Shown here: positions 11,530 to 23,178 of the stretch, piece after piece
Layout: each line of letters starts with the position of its first letter
How positions within the stretch are numbered: position 1 is the first letter of the stretch
Assembly (NCBI GenBank): GCA_016647705.1
Contig: CM028328.1
Span: 45,620,147-45,684,146 of the forward strand
Length of the DNA stretch: 64,000 nt
Reading direction: 5' to 3'
Origin: Eucommia ulmoides
Taxonomy: Eukaryota > Streptophyta > Magnoliopsida > Garryales > Eucommiaceae
Made by a program: the position numbers and the translations under genes
The notes under the pieces: model-generated
What the model saw: the letters and a program-made list of their open reading frames with translations, nothing else
Database searches by the model: none
Told to the model about the DNA's origin: nothing

Positions 11530-13510
11530 ACCTAGTGGTGGCTGTGGAGTCATTACAATTCTTGGTGACCAAGTTGCGCCCAAACCATGCTTGGCGACGA
11601 ACAAGAAGAGGACTCTCCCAGAATAATGGGAACAAAGGCCCATCAAGGCTGAGGTCGATGACCTAGCTATACAGCAGGGGAACGTCGAGCGTTAAAGCGG
11701 CGGCTCAACTCAGCAGAGGTGAAACGTTGGGCAGTAGATCAACAGCCCTGTTTGGCATCCGAGAAACATCTAGCATTGGACCAATAACCCTACTCATTAA
11801 TGGGGGAATACCTAGCCTCAGATCAACAACCCATCTCAATAGTGGGGGGATACTGGAGGTCAAATCAACACCCCAGCTCAACAACAAGACATTTCTTACA
11901 CCGACAATCCAACTTAAAGGCGAAAGGCCACTAGTACCCAAATCACTGGCACAGCCTAGAAGCGGGAACGTAGTATAATTCGAGCCTCCGATATAGTTCA
12001 GCCCGGCACCTCAGTTCAGGTGATAGATGACTTCAGGAAAGATCCTGGGGTCCTGCGCCCGCTGAACCAGTTAAGGAGAAAACCTTTAGTCAAGGGACCA
12101 CGAAGTTGTTGGTGGGCACTGCCAACATGAGGAAGAAGACCTTATTCAACTGTTGGAGAAGAACTTAGATGTATTTACATGGGCACCCGAAGACATGAAG
12201 GGGATTAACCTATAAGTAATGGTTCACAAACTCATCATCTCCAAGTCTTTCCCCCCTATACGGCAAAAGATAAGAATGTTCATCCCAGAGAAGAAAGAGG
12301 CGATAAGGTCGAAAATGCAAAGACTGATTAATATAGGACACATAAGGGACGTGCTCTATCTAAAGTGGCTAGCCAATCTAGTACTTGTCATAAAGAAGAA
12401 TGGAAAATGGAAGATGTGTGAGTACTTCATTGACCTTAACCGAGGATGCCCAAAGAACTGCTACCCAATGCCCAGAATTGATCAAATGGGGGATGTGGCG
12501 GCCAAACATGAGTTGCTGTCGATGATGGATGCCTATACAGGATACAACCAAATACGGATGAACCCTATAGATGAATAGGCGAAGACCTTTATCGCCCCTA
12601 GAAGTGCGTTTTGTTATAAAGTTATACCATTTGGTTTGAGAAATGCGGGGGAAACATACCAGCGTCTTGTGAACCATATGTTCCAAGAAAGGATTGGAAC
12701 GACGATGGAGGTCTATATGGATAACATGTTGGTTAAAAGTTCCAATAGAAAAGATCATTTGGAGTATCTGGGGAAAGCTTTCGGAATACGGACAACATGA
12801 AGCTGAACCTGGAGAAGTGGGCCTTCGAGGTAACACCGAGCAAATTCCTAGGCTTCATAGTAAATGGGCAGGCATCCTAGTTGATGCCAAGCAAATCGAA
12901 GTTATCAAGAGAACGAAGTCACCCACAAAGATACGTGAAGTCCAAGTGTTGACTGCGAAATTAGCGGCACTGCACGGGTTCATCTCCAAGTTTACGGACA
13001 GATGTTCACCCTTTTTTAAGATCTTGAGAGGTAGCAAGCATTTCAATTGGGACAAAGATAGTGAGCGCGGATTATAATCTATCAAGGAGTAGTTGGGTAC
13101 AGTGGAGACTCTGTCCAAGGCTGAGCCTGGGGATAATCTGTATCTCTACCTGGCGGTTACCTCCGTCGTAGTGGGCGCGTCTCTAGTAAAGAAGTGCACA
13201 GGAGGGAAGAGGCCAGTCTTTTACGTGAGCAAATCATTGGTACTAGTAGAGACCCATTATACTTAGCTTGAAAAGCTCGCCCTAGCCTTGATCATCGCAG
13301 CACGAAAGCTACGACCCTTTTTGCAAGCACACATGATCCATGTTTTAACCTTATATCTACTCAGGGCGATGATACACAGATTAGAGGCTTCAGGTCACCT
13401 TATGAAGTGGGCAATGGAAATGGGAGAATTCTTCATAACTTATAGACCAATTACGACAATCAAAGGCCAGGCACTGGCTGACTTCATTGTTGAGCTGATG
13501 CCACTAGAAG
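11530..13510 (+). pseudogene. Reverse transcriptase and RNase H of Tat-like pol
   Basis: Pol resumes with GVITILGDQVAPKPC. A poorly matched linker follows, then LEKNLDVFTWAPEDMKGI and the RT core from 12219: HKLIISKSFPPIRQK, WLANLVLVIKKNGKWKMCEY, the catalytic block MDAYTGYNQIRM, and PFGLRNAGETYQRLVNHMF. The YVDD box is YMDN (12714-12725), so one catalytic aspartate is lost. A stop interrupts near 12577, and the frame shifts near 12795 and again near 12880. The connection and RNase H follow: FLGFIVNGQA, AALHGFISKFTDRCSPFF, and from about 13130 a run ending ALADFIVELMP. Intact, the protein would copy element RNA into DNA. Confidence 0.85.
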
Positions 13511-14046
13511 GGATGACCATAGAGGATAGAGAATGTCCAGTAACCCTGGAAAAGCCATGGAAATTATGGGTAGATGGAGTGTCAAACTCACGGGGCTATG
13601 GAGTCAGCATAGTCCTGGAAACCTCAAAAGTAGATCAACTCAAGAAAGTTGTACAACTCGGATTCAAAGCATCCAACAACGAAATAGAGTACGAGGCGGT
13701 GATCATGGGCCTGACCTTAGCCAATGAGCTAGGAGCTCATGACGTGGAGCTCAGATCAGATTCACAGCACGTGGTCAACTAAATAAATAGAGCTTATGTG
13801 GTCAATGAAGAAAGGTTGCACCTCTATTTCGACAGAGCAAAGGAGTTGATAAAGGCCTTTGGTAGCTACAAGGTGGAAGCAATCTCAATAACCGAGAATG
13901 AGAAAGCTAATGCGTTGTCAGTACTAGCGTCGACTTTCGGTCCAGATCAGCAATCCAAAATGGTGGACTATTTAGAACAACTATCAATATCAGCTCAGAC
14001 TAGATCCTATGCATGCATTGGAGAGCTGGGACAAGACGGAGACTAA
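13511..14046 (+). pseudogene. Second (archaeal-type) RNase H of Tat-like pol
   Basis: The segment reads WKLWVDGVSNSRGYGVSIVL, then NEIEYEAVIMGLTLANELGA, then RSDSQHVVN before a stop, and continues in frame to NEKANALSVLAS. The three acidic residues expected early in the fold (WVDG, EYEA, RSDSQ) are present. The last conserved aspartate (ADALA-type) is asparagine in ANAL. An extra RNase H after the normal one marks the Tat lineage of Ty3/gypsy. A single stop at 13780-13782 and another at 14044 break it. Confidence 0.85.
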
Positions 14047-15071
14047 AGGACCCCCTTAGTACATTACTTGACCAAAAGAATGCTACCAGACAATAAGGGG
14101 GCAATGCAAAAAGTTCTCTACAAGGTGACGAGATACATCATGATGGATGGTAAGTTGTACTGAAGATCATTCACATAGCCCTTATTGCTCTGCTTAGGGC
14201 CGAAGGAAGCTACTTAAGTAATGTAAGAAATCCATGAAGGAATTGTGGGAATCACCCAAGAGGAAAAACCTTGTCACACAAGGCACTCACCATTGGGTAT
14301 TATTGGCCAACCATGCACAACAATGCAAAAGAGTACGTCAAGAGATGCGATAAATGGCAACAATTCACGAACAATATCTGACTCCCCTCTCAAATACAAA
14401 CGTCTATTCTTATCCCATGGCCTTTTGCTCAATGGGGAATGGATGTTCTAGGTTCATTCACACCTGCACTAGAAAATAAGAAGTATTTGCTGGTGGTGAT
14501 TGACTATTTCACCAAATAGGTCGAGGCTGAAGCATTCGTCACAGCAGGTGAGAATAAAGTTAAGAACTTTCTTTGGAAGCAGGTCATATTCCATTTTGGC
14601 ATTCCAGTGGTGCTGATATCAGATAACAGGATACCTTTTACTGGGGAGAACGTTTCTTGGATGTACAACGAGCTGAAGATACAACATCGAACGTCGAGCC
14701 CCGCTTATCCAGAAGCAAATGGGTAGGAAGAGGTGACGAACAAATCTATCAAGGAATCTCTCAACAAAACGATTGGATGATGCCAAGGGAAAATGGTATA
14801 AGATATCCTTACAATCTTATAGGATTATCGCACCAATACAAGCTCAACCACGGGGGAGATACCCAATTCCATGACATATGGCACGGAAGCAGTAGTCCCG
14901 GTAGAGATCAATTTTCCCTAAAAAGAGATAGTAGGGTCAATATCTTAGAAAATGAAGGAGAATTGGGTCGGGAGTTATATCACTTAGAAAAGAAATGGGA
15001 CTAGGAAGTAATGAGAATGGCAGCCTACAAATCGAAAATAGAGAAGACTTTCAACTACGAAGTACGCCTGA
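14047..15071 (+). pseudogene. Integrase of Tat-like pol, cut by an Athila-like insertion
   Basis: Across several frames one can read EIHEG (start of the zinc-binding region), DVLGSFTPALENKKYLLVVI, DYFTK then stop then VEAE, HFGIPVVLISDN, and SSPAYPEANG followed by a stop and EEVTNK. This is the Tat integrase order with all three DDE acidic residues still recognisable (D of DVLG, D of SDN, E of EEV). It ends with AAYKSKIEKTFNYEV, just before the C-terminal GDLVLR-type segment, where the element at 15072 is inserted. The missing C-terminus does not reappear after 19803. Confidence 0.8.
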
Positions 15072-16438
15072 TGAGTGGTTTATTTACCAACAAATCAAGT
15101 ACTTTTAGATTAAAGTATTTGGGTATTTTTAAACACTTTTGTTAGTTAATGTGTTTTTGTAGTGTTTTATAGGTTTTTGAATAAATCGGTGAAAAGAGGC
15201 AAAGTTGGTACAGGTGCAATAACTTCAAGGCAAATTTTGGATATGAATCCATTTTATTTTGGAAACCCTCAAAACATGAACATTGTAGATATTTTTATTA
15301 TATTTTCATAGGTTTTTGAATCACCTCAATCAAAGTTTGGACGAGAAAGTTACAACCAAAATACCAAAGAATGTCACCACCGCGGCAGTCAAATAGTAGA
15401 GAGTTACTAAACTCTCTACATTTCCACCGCGGCAGTCTGACTATAGATATTTTAGATATTTTGGGATATTTTCTTGATATTTTGGATCCCAATATATATC
15501 CTTCTTGTTCCCAAACACTTAGAACGTTTTGGGAGTGGTTTTGAGAGCTCTAAACCCATCCAACCAAGAGAAGATCACAAGGCCAAGAAGGAGGAAGCGA
15601 TCTCATAGCGGTTTTAGCGACGGTTCTTCGGATAATGGCTAGTCTCCTCATTTATCTCTTTTATTCTTATATTGGTTGGATTTTTTGTATATGTTTAGTT
15701 TGTATTTCATTATATATGTGGTTATGGTCATCAAAAACTAAACATATAGTGTTTAGGGCTTGATGTAATCCACGAAAACGATGTTTAAATAAATTGATGT
15801 TTTGTTAACGGTGGTTCATGTTTATCCGATTGTGTTTACCATTTTGCCATGTTTATATTCTTGTTATGATATATGGAGAATACGGGGTTTGACATTCGAG
15901 AGAGATAACCCTGAATTTCGACTAGGGTTAAAACACAACGTGACAATCTAACGACCCGGGAGGGCGTTAGAAAGTATGTAATCTGTGAGGTTGGGGCGAG
16001 ACTCATGTGATCTAGTGTCGTATAGACATTGAGGGAGACTTTAGCGTTAACACAAAATCACATATTCATTCACTTTATACTCGGGAGAGGTAGTCTTTGA
16101 GATTTTGATACCTAGATTGTCAGATAGATTTGAATGCCGTTAATGTAAATTAGATTGAATCGAACACGTTTAAGTGAATGAATTTAATCCCTAGACAATA
16201 AAATCCCAAAAATGTTATATTAGTATTACAGATTAATTAGATAATTTAGTTTAGTATAATATTATTAACAAAATTATGAATAGAGTCGCCTAGATAAAAT
16301 CCAGTTATGATAATCGCGATACTCAACGACCATCTAATCCCATCCCTATGGATACGACAACTCTTACTCTTCCAACTCTATACTAAAACTTGACCCGTAC
16401 ACTTACGGTAAAAGTAGCCACGTATCTACGTGCAACCA
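15072..16438 (+). repeat. 5' LTR of C2
   Basis: It starts TGAGTGGTTTATTTACCAAC and ends CGTATCTACGTGCAACCA. The start recurs at 19168. Palindrome-like CACCACCGCGGCAGTC and CCACCGCGGCAGTC lie at 15375 and 15424, upstream of AATATATATCC near 15490, a likely TATA region. Confidence 0.9.
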
Positions 16439-16444
16439 AGTTTT

Positions 16445-16462
16445 TGGCACCGTTGCCGGGGA
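16445..16462 (+). other. Primer binding site, C2
   Basis: TGGCACCGTTGCCGGGGA differs by one base from the complement of the tRNA-Asp 3' end typical of Athila elements. Confidence 0.85.
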
Positions 16463-16583
16463 TTATGTTTTAGATTGTTGTTGATATTGTGAGTAAATAA
16501 CTTGATTTTAATTTAGGCATTCATTTTGTTTATAATTTTTGTTTGTAATTTTTTTTTCTATTTCTCATGTTGGGTACTTGAAG

Positions 16584-17567
16584 ATGTTAGATCAATAAGT
16601 ATTGATGCATTTCTTTCAATGAGATTCTGAGTCGTTTTATTGTGCTTGGGATCATTACAAGGAATTTATGTTCTGGTTTCTGAATCATGGTTTCCCGAGA
16701 GAGTGTCAACTTCTGAATTTCCTCGTTGGGTTACTAGCCACAACCAGAATGTGGGCTGAAGGAGGAAACGGTACCACCTCTTTCGACCAACTAACCGCGA
16801 ACGAAGCCTATCGATTGTTGGAAGACATAGCCGAGTATGATTTTTACTGTTGGAATTATTCAACAAGCTATCAAAGCTTGGGGGATAGTTCCACCGCTAC
16901 GGCGCCATGGATTGACACCCCTGTCCAAGATGTGGTGTCTTCCCCCACCCTGGATGAGATAATTATTGTAGTTATAGGGGAGACTCAGGCTTTTTGGAGG
17001 GCAACGAATGACAGGATCAATGAGCACAAGGATCATCTCGACAATATCGAGACAGTCTGTGCCAAAATCGATGTGACTGTAACATGTCTTTAGAAGAAAA
17101 TCGATCATCTTATCTGCTTAATTGAGGCTGAGTCAGAAATGGTGGCGCTGAGAGACACAAATGCCACATTCATCAAAATCCACCACGAGGAACTGGAAAC
17201 AAGTAGAAGGAGCTTGGGAGAGTTCAACTATGATGAATCGAATGATACAGGAACCCAAGCATGGATCGAAGATTGTGATTCATCACCATTGGAGATCCAA
17301 ATTGTGATACGACCATCAATCCCAGACGATCACATTTACAAGGATCCGATGTGGCTCACTTATCATTTGCCGCCATTAGCAACGTTATTTCATACCCACC
17401 ATGTACATGAGTCGATGATGAGTGTTTTTGAAAGTTTGGGCCATATAATGCCAAATCTCGCGAAGCTTGAGGGCGTAAACAACCAAGACCCATATGTAGT
17501 GTTGTACAACACTTATTATGGGCGGAAGTCGCTCTTTGATGAGCCATTCGCTGTGTCAAGTCGATGA
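16584..17567 (+). pseudogene. Athila-type Gag-like protein (C2)
   Basis: The frame runs 328 codons from ATG 16584 to a stop at 17565-17567 with only three internal stops and no frameshift. The Gag core reads SESFYCAWDHYKEFMFWF, NHGFPRECQLLNFLVGL and GGNGTTSFDQLTANEAYRLL, then EDIAEYDFYCWNYS, matching the Athila gag pattern. A predicted helical stretch follows (DRINEHKDHLDNIETVCAK). The C-terminal half, from about residue 190, contains LGEFNYDESNDTGTQAWIED, PSIPDDHIYKDPMWLTYHLP and DPYVVLYNTYYGRKSLFDEP. This half is conserved in the C1 copy but is unknown to me. There is no zinc knuckle and no protease after it. Confidence 0.75.
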
Positions 17568-19167
17568 CCTTAAATCAGGTGCTTCTTGGAAGGTAACCCA
17601 AGTTCAAAAATAAGTTAGATCTATCACCGCCAACTTGATTCAGAAGCGAAATTCTATCGCCTCCCAGGTACGTGTTCTAAACCCCCGTCTTCATTATAAT
17701 GCTTTATGCTTTCATTGGGATCATTGATGGGTCATTGAGGACACTGTCCATTTTAATTTTGGAGGTGAAGTGTAGTGTTTTAGTATGTTAGTATGTTTAT
17801 TTTATTGTATGCATGTTTGTTTAAAGTAGAATGTGTTTATGTTTGTGTGTTGTTGTTGTTGCATGCTAAGTTTTGAGTTCATCTAGGCCATTACCCGATG
17901 ATGATATAACCCCCTGGTTATTTTTTAGGTCAAGGGTAATGCCCATTCATGTTTGTTTTGTGTGCTTGATAATGTGTTTTGGTAAAAGTTATTGTGGATC
18001 CTAATTTGCACGAGCACATAGACTCAAAGTATAGTTATTCAATTGATTTGAGGCTGATTATAGATTAACCAAACTCATGACAATTTAAGGATTCTAGAAC
18101 CTGATTGAAGGGAAACTTGAGGCGAAATCCTAGGCATGATAGTTCATGAGATATGATTTAGGCATTCATTTTGATCGCTTGAGCCTTTGAAGCCTACCAT
18201 GCTAAATGTTTATCCCTCATTATCCAGTCGAAGCCTAAATGTCGTTTCAATTCTAAACACATAATAAATACCCTAGCTGATAAAAAACTTATTTCCAAAC
18301 CTATATCGCTAAGCCGAAGGCACAATTTGAGTAAATCAAGTTAACATTCATTATGCTACTTGAAGTGAGTGGTTGGGTTTAGGGCGAACTTTTCATTAGT
18401 TTAGTATTCGAGTACTCACTTGTCTTTTTTCTTTCATTTTAACCACACCCGTGAAATTGTAAAAATCGAATAAGTTTGGGGGTGTAGTTCGTAAAAAAAA
18501 AAAAAAAACATATGTAAATATAGTTAAATTTCCATTTCTTTTAACAAGTGAGTACGTCGATCTTAAATGATTATTCAGGGTTGTTTCCAATTTATCTATA
18601 GGGGTTTGAGTGTGAGTGTGCCAAGTGTTGTGACTTGGGTATCATTGAGTTAATGATGTTAACCCGTTTTATATTCCCGATATACCCTTGGCCAAATGTT
18701 CCAAAACCGAATCAAGTCCTATTGATCTTTTTGAACTTCCAAGCCTACATTAGTAGAGAGTGGAACCCAATCAGGCATATAGATATCCTAAACCTTATGG
18801 TATAAGTCATAAGTTTCGTTGGTGGATAATCCAATCCGATTCTTGGATAGTTATATTATTGATTTTCTCATATACACGTTGAAAGGATCTAGAATGGCGT
18901 TTATCATTATTGAATATCGAAATTCTAGAATATCACATGGTGCGTTTTACTCCTGAACTGGATATGATTGGGGGTTGTTGAAGAAAAAATATTTTGGTCA
19001 GTACAGTTGAATTCAAAACTTGCATGTCGTTATGTTTAGATTGTTTGTGTTTAGGTTGTTTGTGTCTTTTTCATTTTTGTATTCGTTAATTCGTTGTGAT
19101 AGTTTATTTTCTTGTTTGTGTGTTTTTGCTTGAGGACAAGCAAACATATGAGTTTGGGGATATTTAT
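17568..19167 (+). other. Internal non-coding region and polypurine tract of C2
   Basis: No open frame of note. It starts with GTGCTTCTTGGAAGGTAACC and shares colinear blocks with C1 and the element at 20288. It ends in GAGTTTGGGGATATTTAT, a purine-rich tract just before the 3' LTR that would prime plus-strand DNA synthesis. Confidence 0.7.
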
Positions 19168-19803
19168 TGAGTGGTTTATTTACCAACAAATCAAGTACTT
19201 TTAGATTTAATTATTTGTGTATTTTCAAGCACTTTTGTTAGTTTAATATGTTTTTGTAGTGTTTTATAGATTTTTGAATTAATGGGTGAAAAGAGGCAAA
19301 GTCGGTACAAGTGTAGTAACTTCAAGGCCAATTTTGGATACGATTCCATTCGATTTTGGAAACACTCAGAACATGGAAGTTGTATATATTTTTCTTAGTT
19401 TTCCAACACCTCAATCGTAGTTCAGAAGGGAAAATTACAACTAAAATACCAAAGGGTGTCACCGCTGCAGCGGTCTGACTGTAGATATTTTTTATATTTT
19501 AGGATATGTTCTTGATATTTTGGATCCCAATATATATACCTCTTGTCCTAAAACACTTATAACATTTTGGGAGTGGTTTTGAGAGCTCTAAACTCATCCA
19601 ACCAAGAGAAGATCACAAGGCCAAGAAGGAGGAAGCGATCTCGGAGTGATTTTAGCAACGGTTCTTCAGATAACGGCTAGTCTCCTCGTTTCTCTCTTTT
19701 ATTCTTAGATTGGTTGGATGTTTTATATATGTTTAGTTTGTATTTCATTATACATGTGGTTATGGCCATGAAAAAACTAAACATATATTTTCTAGGGCAT
19801 GAT
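19168..19803 (+). repeat. Truncated 3' LTR of C2
   Basis: It aligns with the first 700 bp or so of the 5' LTR at 15072 but lacks about half its length. The match ends at AAACATATATTTTCTAGGGC. It contains the palindrome CACCGCTGCAGCGGTC at 19460, more symmetrical than the 5' copies. Confidence 0.85.
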
Positions 19804-20255
19804 GCCACCAAAGCCAGCCCAATCCAGATGTGACTACCTAGCCTAGTCCACATCCAAACCAAACTGTCCAACTCAGTTTATCAACATTGATTGTGCCACC
19901 AAGGCCAGCCCAATCCAGACGTGATTCCGTAGCCCAATCTACATCTAGACCAAACTGCCCAGCTCAATTTATCAACATTGGTTATGCCACCAAGGCCAGC
20001 CCAATACAGAGGTAACTGCCTAGCCCAACCTATGTCTAGATAAAATTGTGCAACTCAGTTTGTCAACATTGGATACGCACCAAGGCCAGCCCAATCCAAA
20101 CGTGACTGCTTAGCCCAGTCCACGTCCAGACGAAACTGCCCAACTGAGTTTGTCAATGTTGGTTGTGCCACCAAGGCCAGCCCAATCTAAATGTGACTGC
20201 CTAGCCCAATCCACGTGAAGACCAGCTGCCTAACCCAATTCACCAAAGTAAGACC
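19804..20255. repeat. 91-bp tandem repeat, about five copies
   Basis: Units begin with G(C)CACCAAGGCCAGCCCAAT at 19804, 19895, 19986, 20077 and 20167, giving periods of 91, 91, 91 and 90 bp. The fifth is partial. Inner landmarks are TAGCCCA(A/G)TCCAC, CCAACTCAGTTT and TCAACATTGGTTGTG. The array lies where the 3' untranslated region of the Tat host element is expected, and such elements are known to carry tandem repeats there. No coding frame is maintained. Confidence 0.9.
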
Positions 20256-20287
20256 GACCCAACGAACTAAAAAAACACCAAGTCTAG

Positions 20288-21090
20288 TGATAGGTGTAAA
20301 ATACCTATCTACTTCTAAACCGAATTTGGTATTTCGAGTGTTTTATTTATATTTAATTGCATTTTAGTTTGTTTTTAGTTAATTTAGGTGTAGGGATGCA
20401 AACAAGCGACAAACAAGCAAAAACAGTAGAAAATGGTGAAGAAACAAGGTTTCAAGATCACAAGATCCACCGCCGCAACGGTGAGAATGCAAAAAGACTG
20501 AAAATACACAAGTCCCACCGCCTAGGTGGTGAAAGTGCAGAGAGGTTGGAGTTGTTCCACCATCGCGGCGAAGGTTGAACCGACTTACTCACCGCCTAGG
20601 TGGTGAATGATAAGAGAGTTTGAAAAGTTGGTCGACATCCCCACCACCACGGTGCTGATCCCCACTACTGCGGCGGTTACTCTACAAACAAAAAGAAAAT
20701 ATTTTCAGATATTTGGAAGCCTTGCACCTATAAATACCCATTCTCCCACTTCCATTAAAGTCGCTTAGAGAGGCTGGACACTCTTGGACACCCCTAACCT
20801 TAGGAGGTAATCCTTGGCCATTCTTGAAGAAGAGATTCATCATCTAGAAAAGAGGAAACATTAGCGGATCGATCTCTGGCGACAGTAGATCACTCCACTT
20901 TAAGATTTGATTTTTCTCTCTTTATTTTTCTCTCTGTAATTTAATATTTTATTGTAAATGATGATGAATATCTCTTGTATTAATGATTATATGGTCAAGA
21001 TCACGATAGATTAGATAAATATTAGCTAGGGATTGATGTAGTTGTGTAAATACTAGTTTGATGGAATATACGTTTTCTTAACGGTTGTTT
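20288..21090 (+). repeat. Truncated 5' LTR of copy E
   Basis: It starts TGATAGGTGTAAAATACC as at 22210. Four GC-rich palindromes lie at about 20467, 20515, 20556 and 20590 (for example CACCGCCTAGGTGGTG), upstream of the TATA box CTATAAATACCC near 20729. Its match with the 3' LTR ends at CTTAACGGTTGTTT. Confidence 0.8.
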
Positions 21091-22209
21091 CTTCCTCGTC
21101 GTAAAAGTTTTTTGGATAGGGAAATACGTGTTCAGAATTTAGTATTTTCTACTTATCAAATACTAGGTTAGACTTGAGGCAAAATCCTAGGTAAGGTAAT
21201 TCCGGAGGCATGATTTAGGCCTTTATTTTTTTCGCTTGAACCTTTTGAAGCTAACCTGAAATTTTTTATCCCTCGTTACCTTGTCGAAACAGATAATCTT
21301 TTCAATTCTAAACACGTTTCAATACTCTATCCAATTAAATTTTTCCAAACTATTGTCGCTAAGCCTAAAAGTCAAAATTGAGTAAAATCAAGTAGCATAG
21401 ACTAATGCTAACTTGAAGTGAGCGATTGGGGTTTCGGACGAAAAGTTATTGGTTCAGTATTAGCATATTCACTTGTCAATCTTTTAGTTCTATTTGCACG
21501 CCCCTAAAATTATACAAATTCGAATGAGTTTGGGGGTATGACAATGTTTGTTTTAAAAAAAAAATATGTGAATATAGTTTTTATTTTCATTTCTTTCGAC
21601 AAGTGAATACGAGGTTCTTAAATTCTCTTCAGGGTTGTATTTTTAATATGAGGTTACGAGAGAGTGATAGCGACAAGTGTTTGTACCTCTGGTATCGTTT
21701 TATCTTAACGATTTGCTATTTTCTATTCCTGCGATACCCTTGGTCGTTCTCCAAAGTTTTAACCAAGCCCTATTGATCTCTGTGAATGTCCGAACCTACA
21801 TTAGTGGATAGTCAAGCCCATTCAAGCATATGGTTTTCCTGAATCCTTCAAGGTTTAAGTCATAAACTTGTTTACTGAATGATCCAATCAGGAGTTTGGT
21901 TAGTTGTACATTTGAGCTCTCACACACACACATTTCAATGGATCTAAAATGGTTTTTATTGATATTGATTTTTGAAATTCTAGAACACCACTTGGTGTGT
22001 ATTATTTCCCAAACTTGATCAGATTGAGGGTTGTTGAGGAAGGACCAATTTGGTTTCTTCGATTGAATTTGGAACTCGCATGCATATTCTTATTCTTTGT
22101 TAAAGTTTTTCATTTTTTGATTAGTTGTTACTTAATTAATGTAGTTAGTTTAATTTAGTGTCGGGGTGTTTTACTCGAGGACTAGCAAAATTCTAAGTTT
22201 GGGGGTATT
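21091..22209 (+). other. Internal non-coding region of copy E
   Basis: No protein is visible. Blocks such as GGCAAAATCCTAGGTAAGG, GAGTTTGGGGGTATGAC and GATACCCTTGGTCG align with the non-coding parts of C1 and C2. It ends with a G-rich polypurine tract. Confidence 0.65.
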
Positions 22210-22819
22210 TGATAGGTGTAAAATACATATCTACTTCTAAACCGAATTTGATAATTTTCGAGATTAAATGATGGAATATACTACCGGACAGTATGAAGAG
22301 ATGCCATATCTTCGGCACCGACTTTAAGAACTTGGAAGGAAATATGGCTTGTTCTAGCCCTGTGACGATCCATTCGACATTGCTCGTAGTTAGGGTCGTG
22401 ATCACTTCATCCATACTTGGTTGGTACCCCGGATAAGGCTCTTGAAAAGGCGGTAGCGGTCCCAATCCCAATATCTCGTTGAATCTTTCAGGATAGAATA
22501 AAATAATCTTGCCACGAACCCTTATCTGGTTCTGTTGAGGTTCTGTGATGTTGGCGTAGAACTCCTGGACAAAGCAAACTTCACCGAGGAGAGGCGATTT
22601 GCAAAAATACACCCAAAATCGGCTTTGAAAAACGCTTTGAAATTCCGCTGGGAGATATTCCAGGGGCCCGAATCCTTTCTGCCTTGTCCACGGCCTGGTG
22701 AACTCATGCTCAAAGAAGTACTCCTCAACTTTCTTTGAAACGAATCGGGTGGAATCGAAGTCAGGAGCCGACCCTGATCCTTCACCCCGTGCCCTCTTTG
22801 AAGCAACTCTCTTAGGTAT
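22193..22819 (-). pseudogene. Envelope-like / putative plant transposon protein
   Basis: On the minus strand one frame stays open for 209 codons. It begins at ATA 22819-22817, where ATG is expected: the next codons read PKRVASKRARGEGSGS. The middle has FVQEFYANITEPQQNQIRVR, then GKIILFYPERFNEILGL, and later VPKIWHLFILSGSIFHH. This order (FYANL...VRG..V.F....IN..L.L......KIW..F) is that of the plant transposon protein domain found in Athila-type envelope-like genes. The real homology ends near 22262, where the Athila LTR begins; the remaining codons are LTR. The likely defects are a lost start codon and a lost C-terminus. Its role in living elements is unproven. Confidence 0.65.
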
Positions 22820-22824
22820 GGTTC

Positions 22825-23178
22825 CTAGTAATCACATTCACAAACAAGACAAACCTAATCATATACGCACAATGAAAAATAGCCCCCGAATCAATACTAT
22901 CAAGAACAAGGCATACTCTCAATACACAATCACCAATTGCAACGATTTCAAAAAATACGAACAATGTAGCATGTATTTTTGTTTCACACAATTAAACAAT
23001 CCATATTAACTCAGTTTATCACCAAAAATCAAACCAAAATCCCATAAAAAATGAAAATCGCGAAAATGGAGGTTTAAGGGGTTAGGGCACAATCCAAATC
23101 CAATGATTTTTTAGATAATCTTGCAAATCAATCAAAGATTTCAACAAATATAAAAGATGTAGAAGCTGAAACACTTAC
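22825..23178 (-). other. Predicted 5' UTR intron of the envelope-like gene
   Basis: On the minus strand CAACAA is followed by GTAAGTG (first intron base 23178), a strong plant donor. GATTACTAG ends the intron at 22825, leaving only GAACC before the ATA that stands at the presumed start codon. The 354-bp interval is T-rich (for example GTTTGATTTTTGGTGATAAA), as in plant introns. This is inferred from sequence alone. Confidence 0.5.

Larger units (their letters stand above)
15072..19803 (+). mobile_element. Athila-like retrotransposon, gag-only (copy C2)
   Basis: A 1367-bp 5' LTR, a primer site, a 328-codon gag-like pseudogene, 1.6 kb of non-coding DNA, a polypurine tract and the first 636 bp of the 3' LTR are present. 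The 3' LTR stops abruptly at a 91-bp tandem repeat, so no right target duplication exists; the left flank is CCTGA. It has no trace of protease, RT or integrase. It is a non-autonomous element related to C1, but its LTR start (TGAGTGGTTTATTTACC) belongs to a different subfamily. Confidence 0.85.

Noticed and set aside
12378..12836. Minus-strand frame of 152 codons
   Set aside because: It is the complement of the reverse transcriptase coding region; the plus strand has clear RT motifs.
22535..23009. Plus-strand frames of 67 and 103 codons
   Set aside because: They are shadows of the minus-strand envelope-like gene and its intron.
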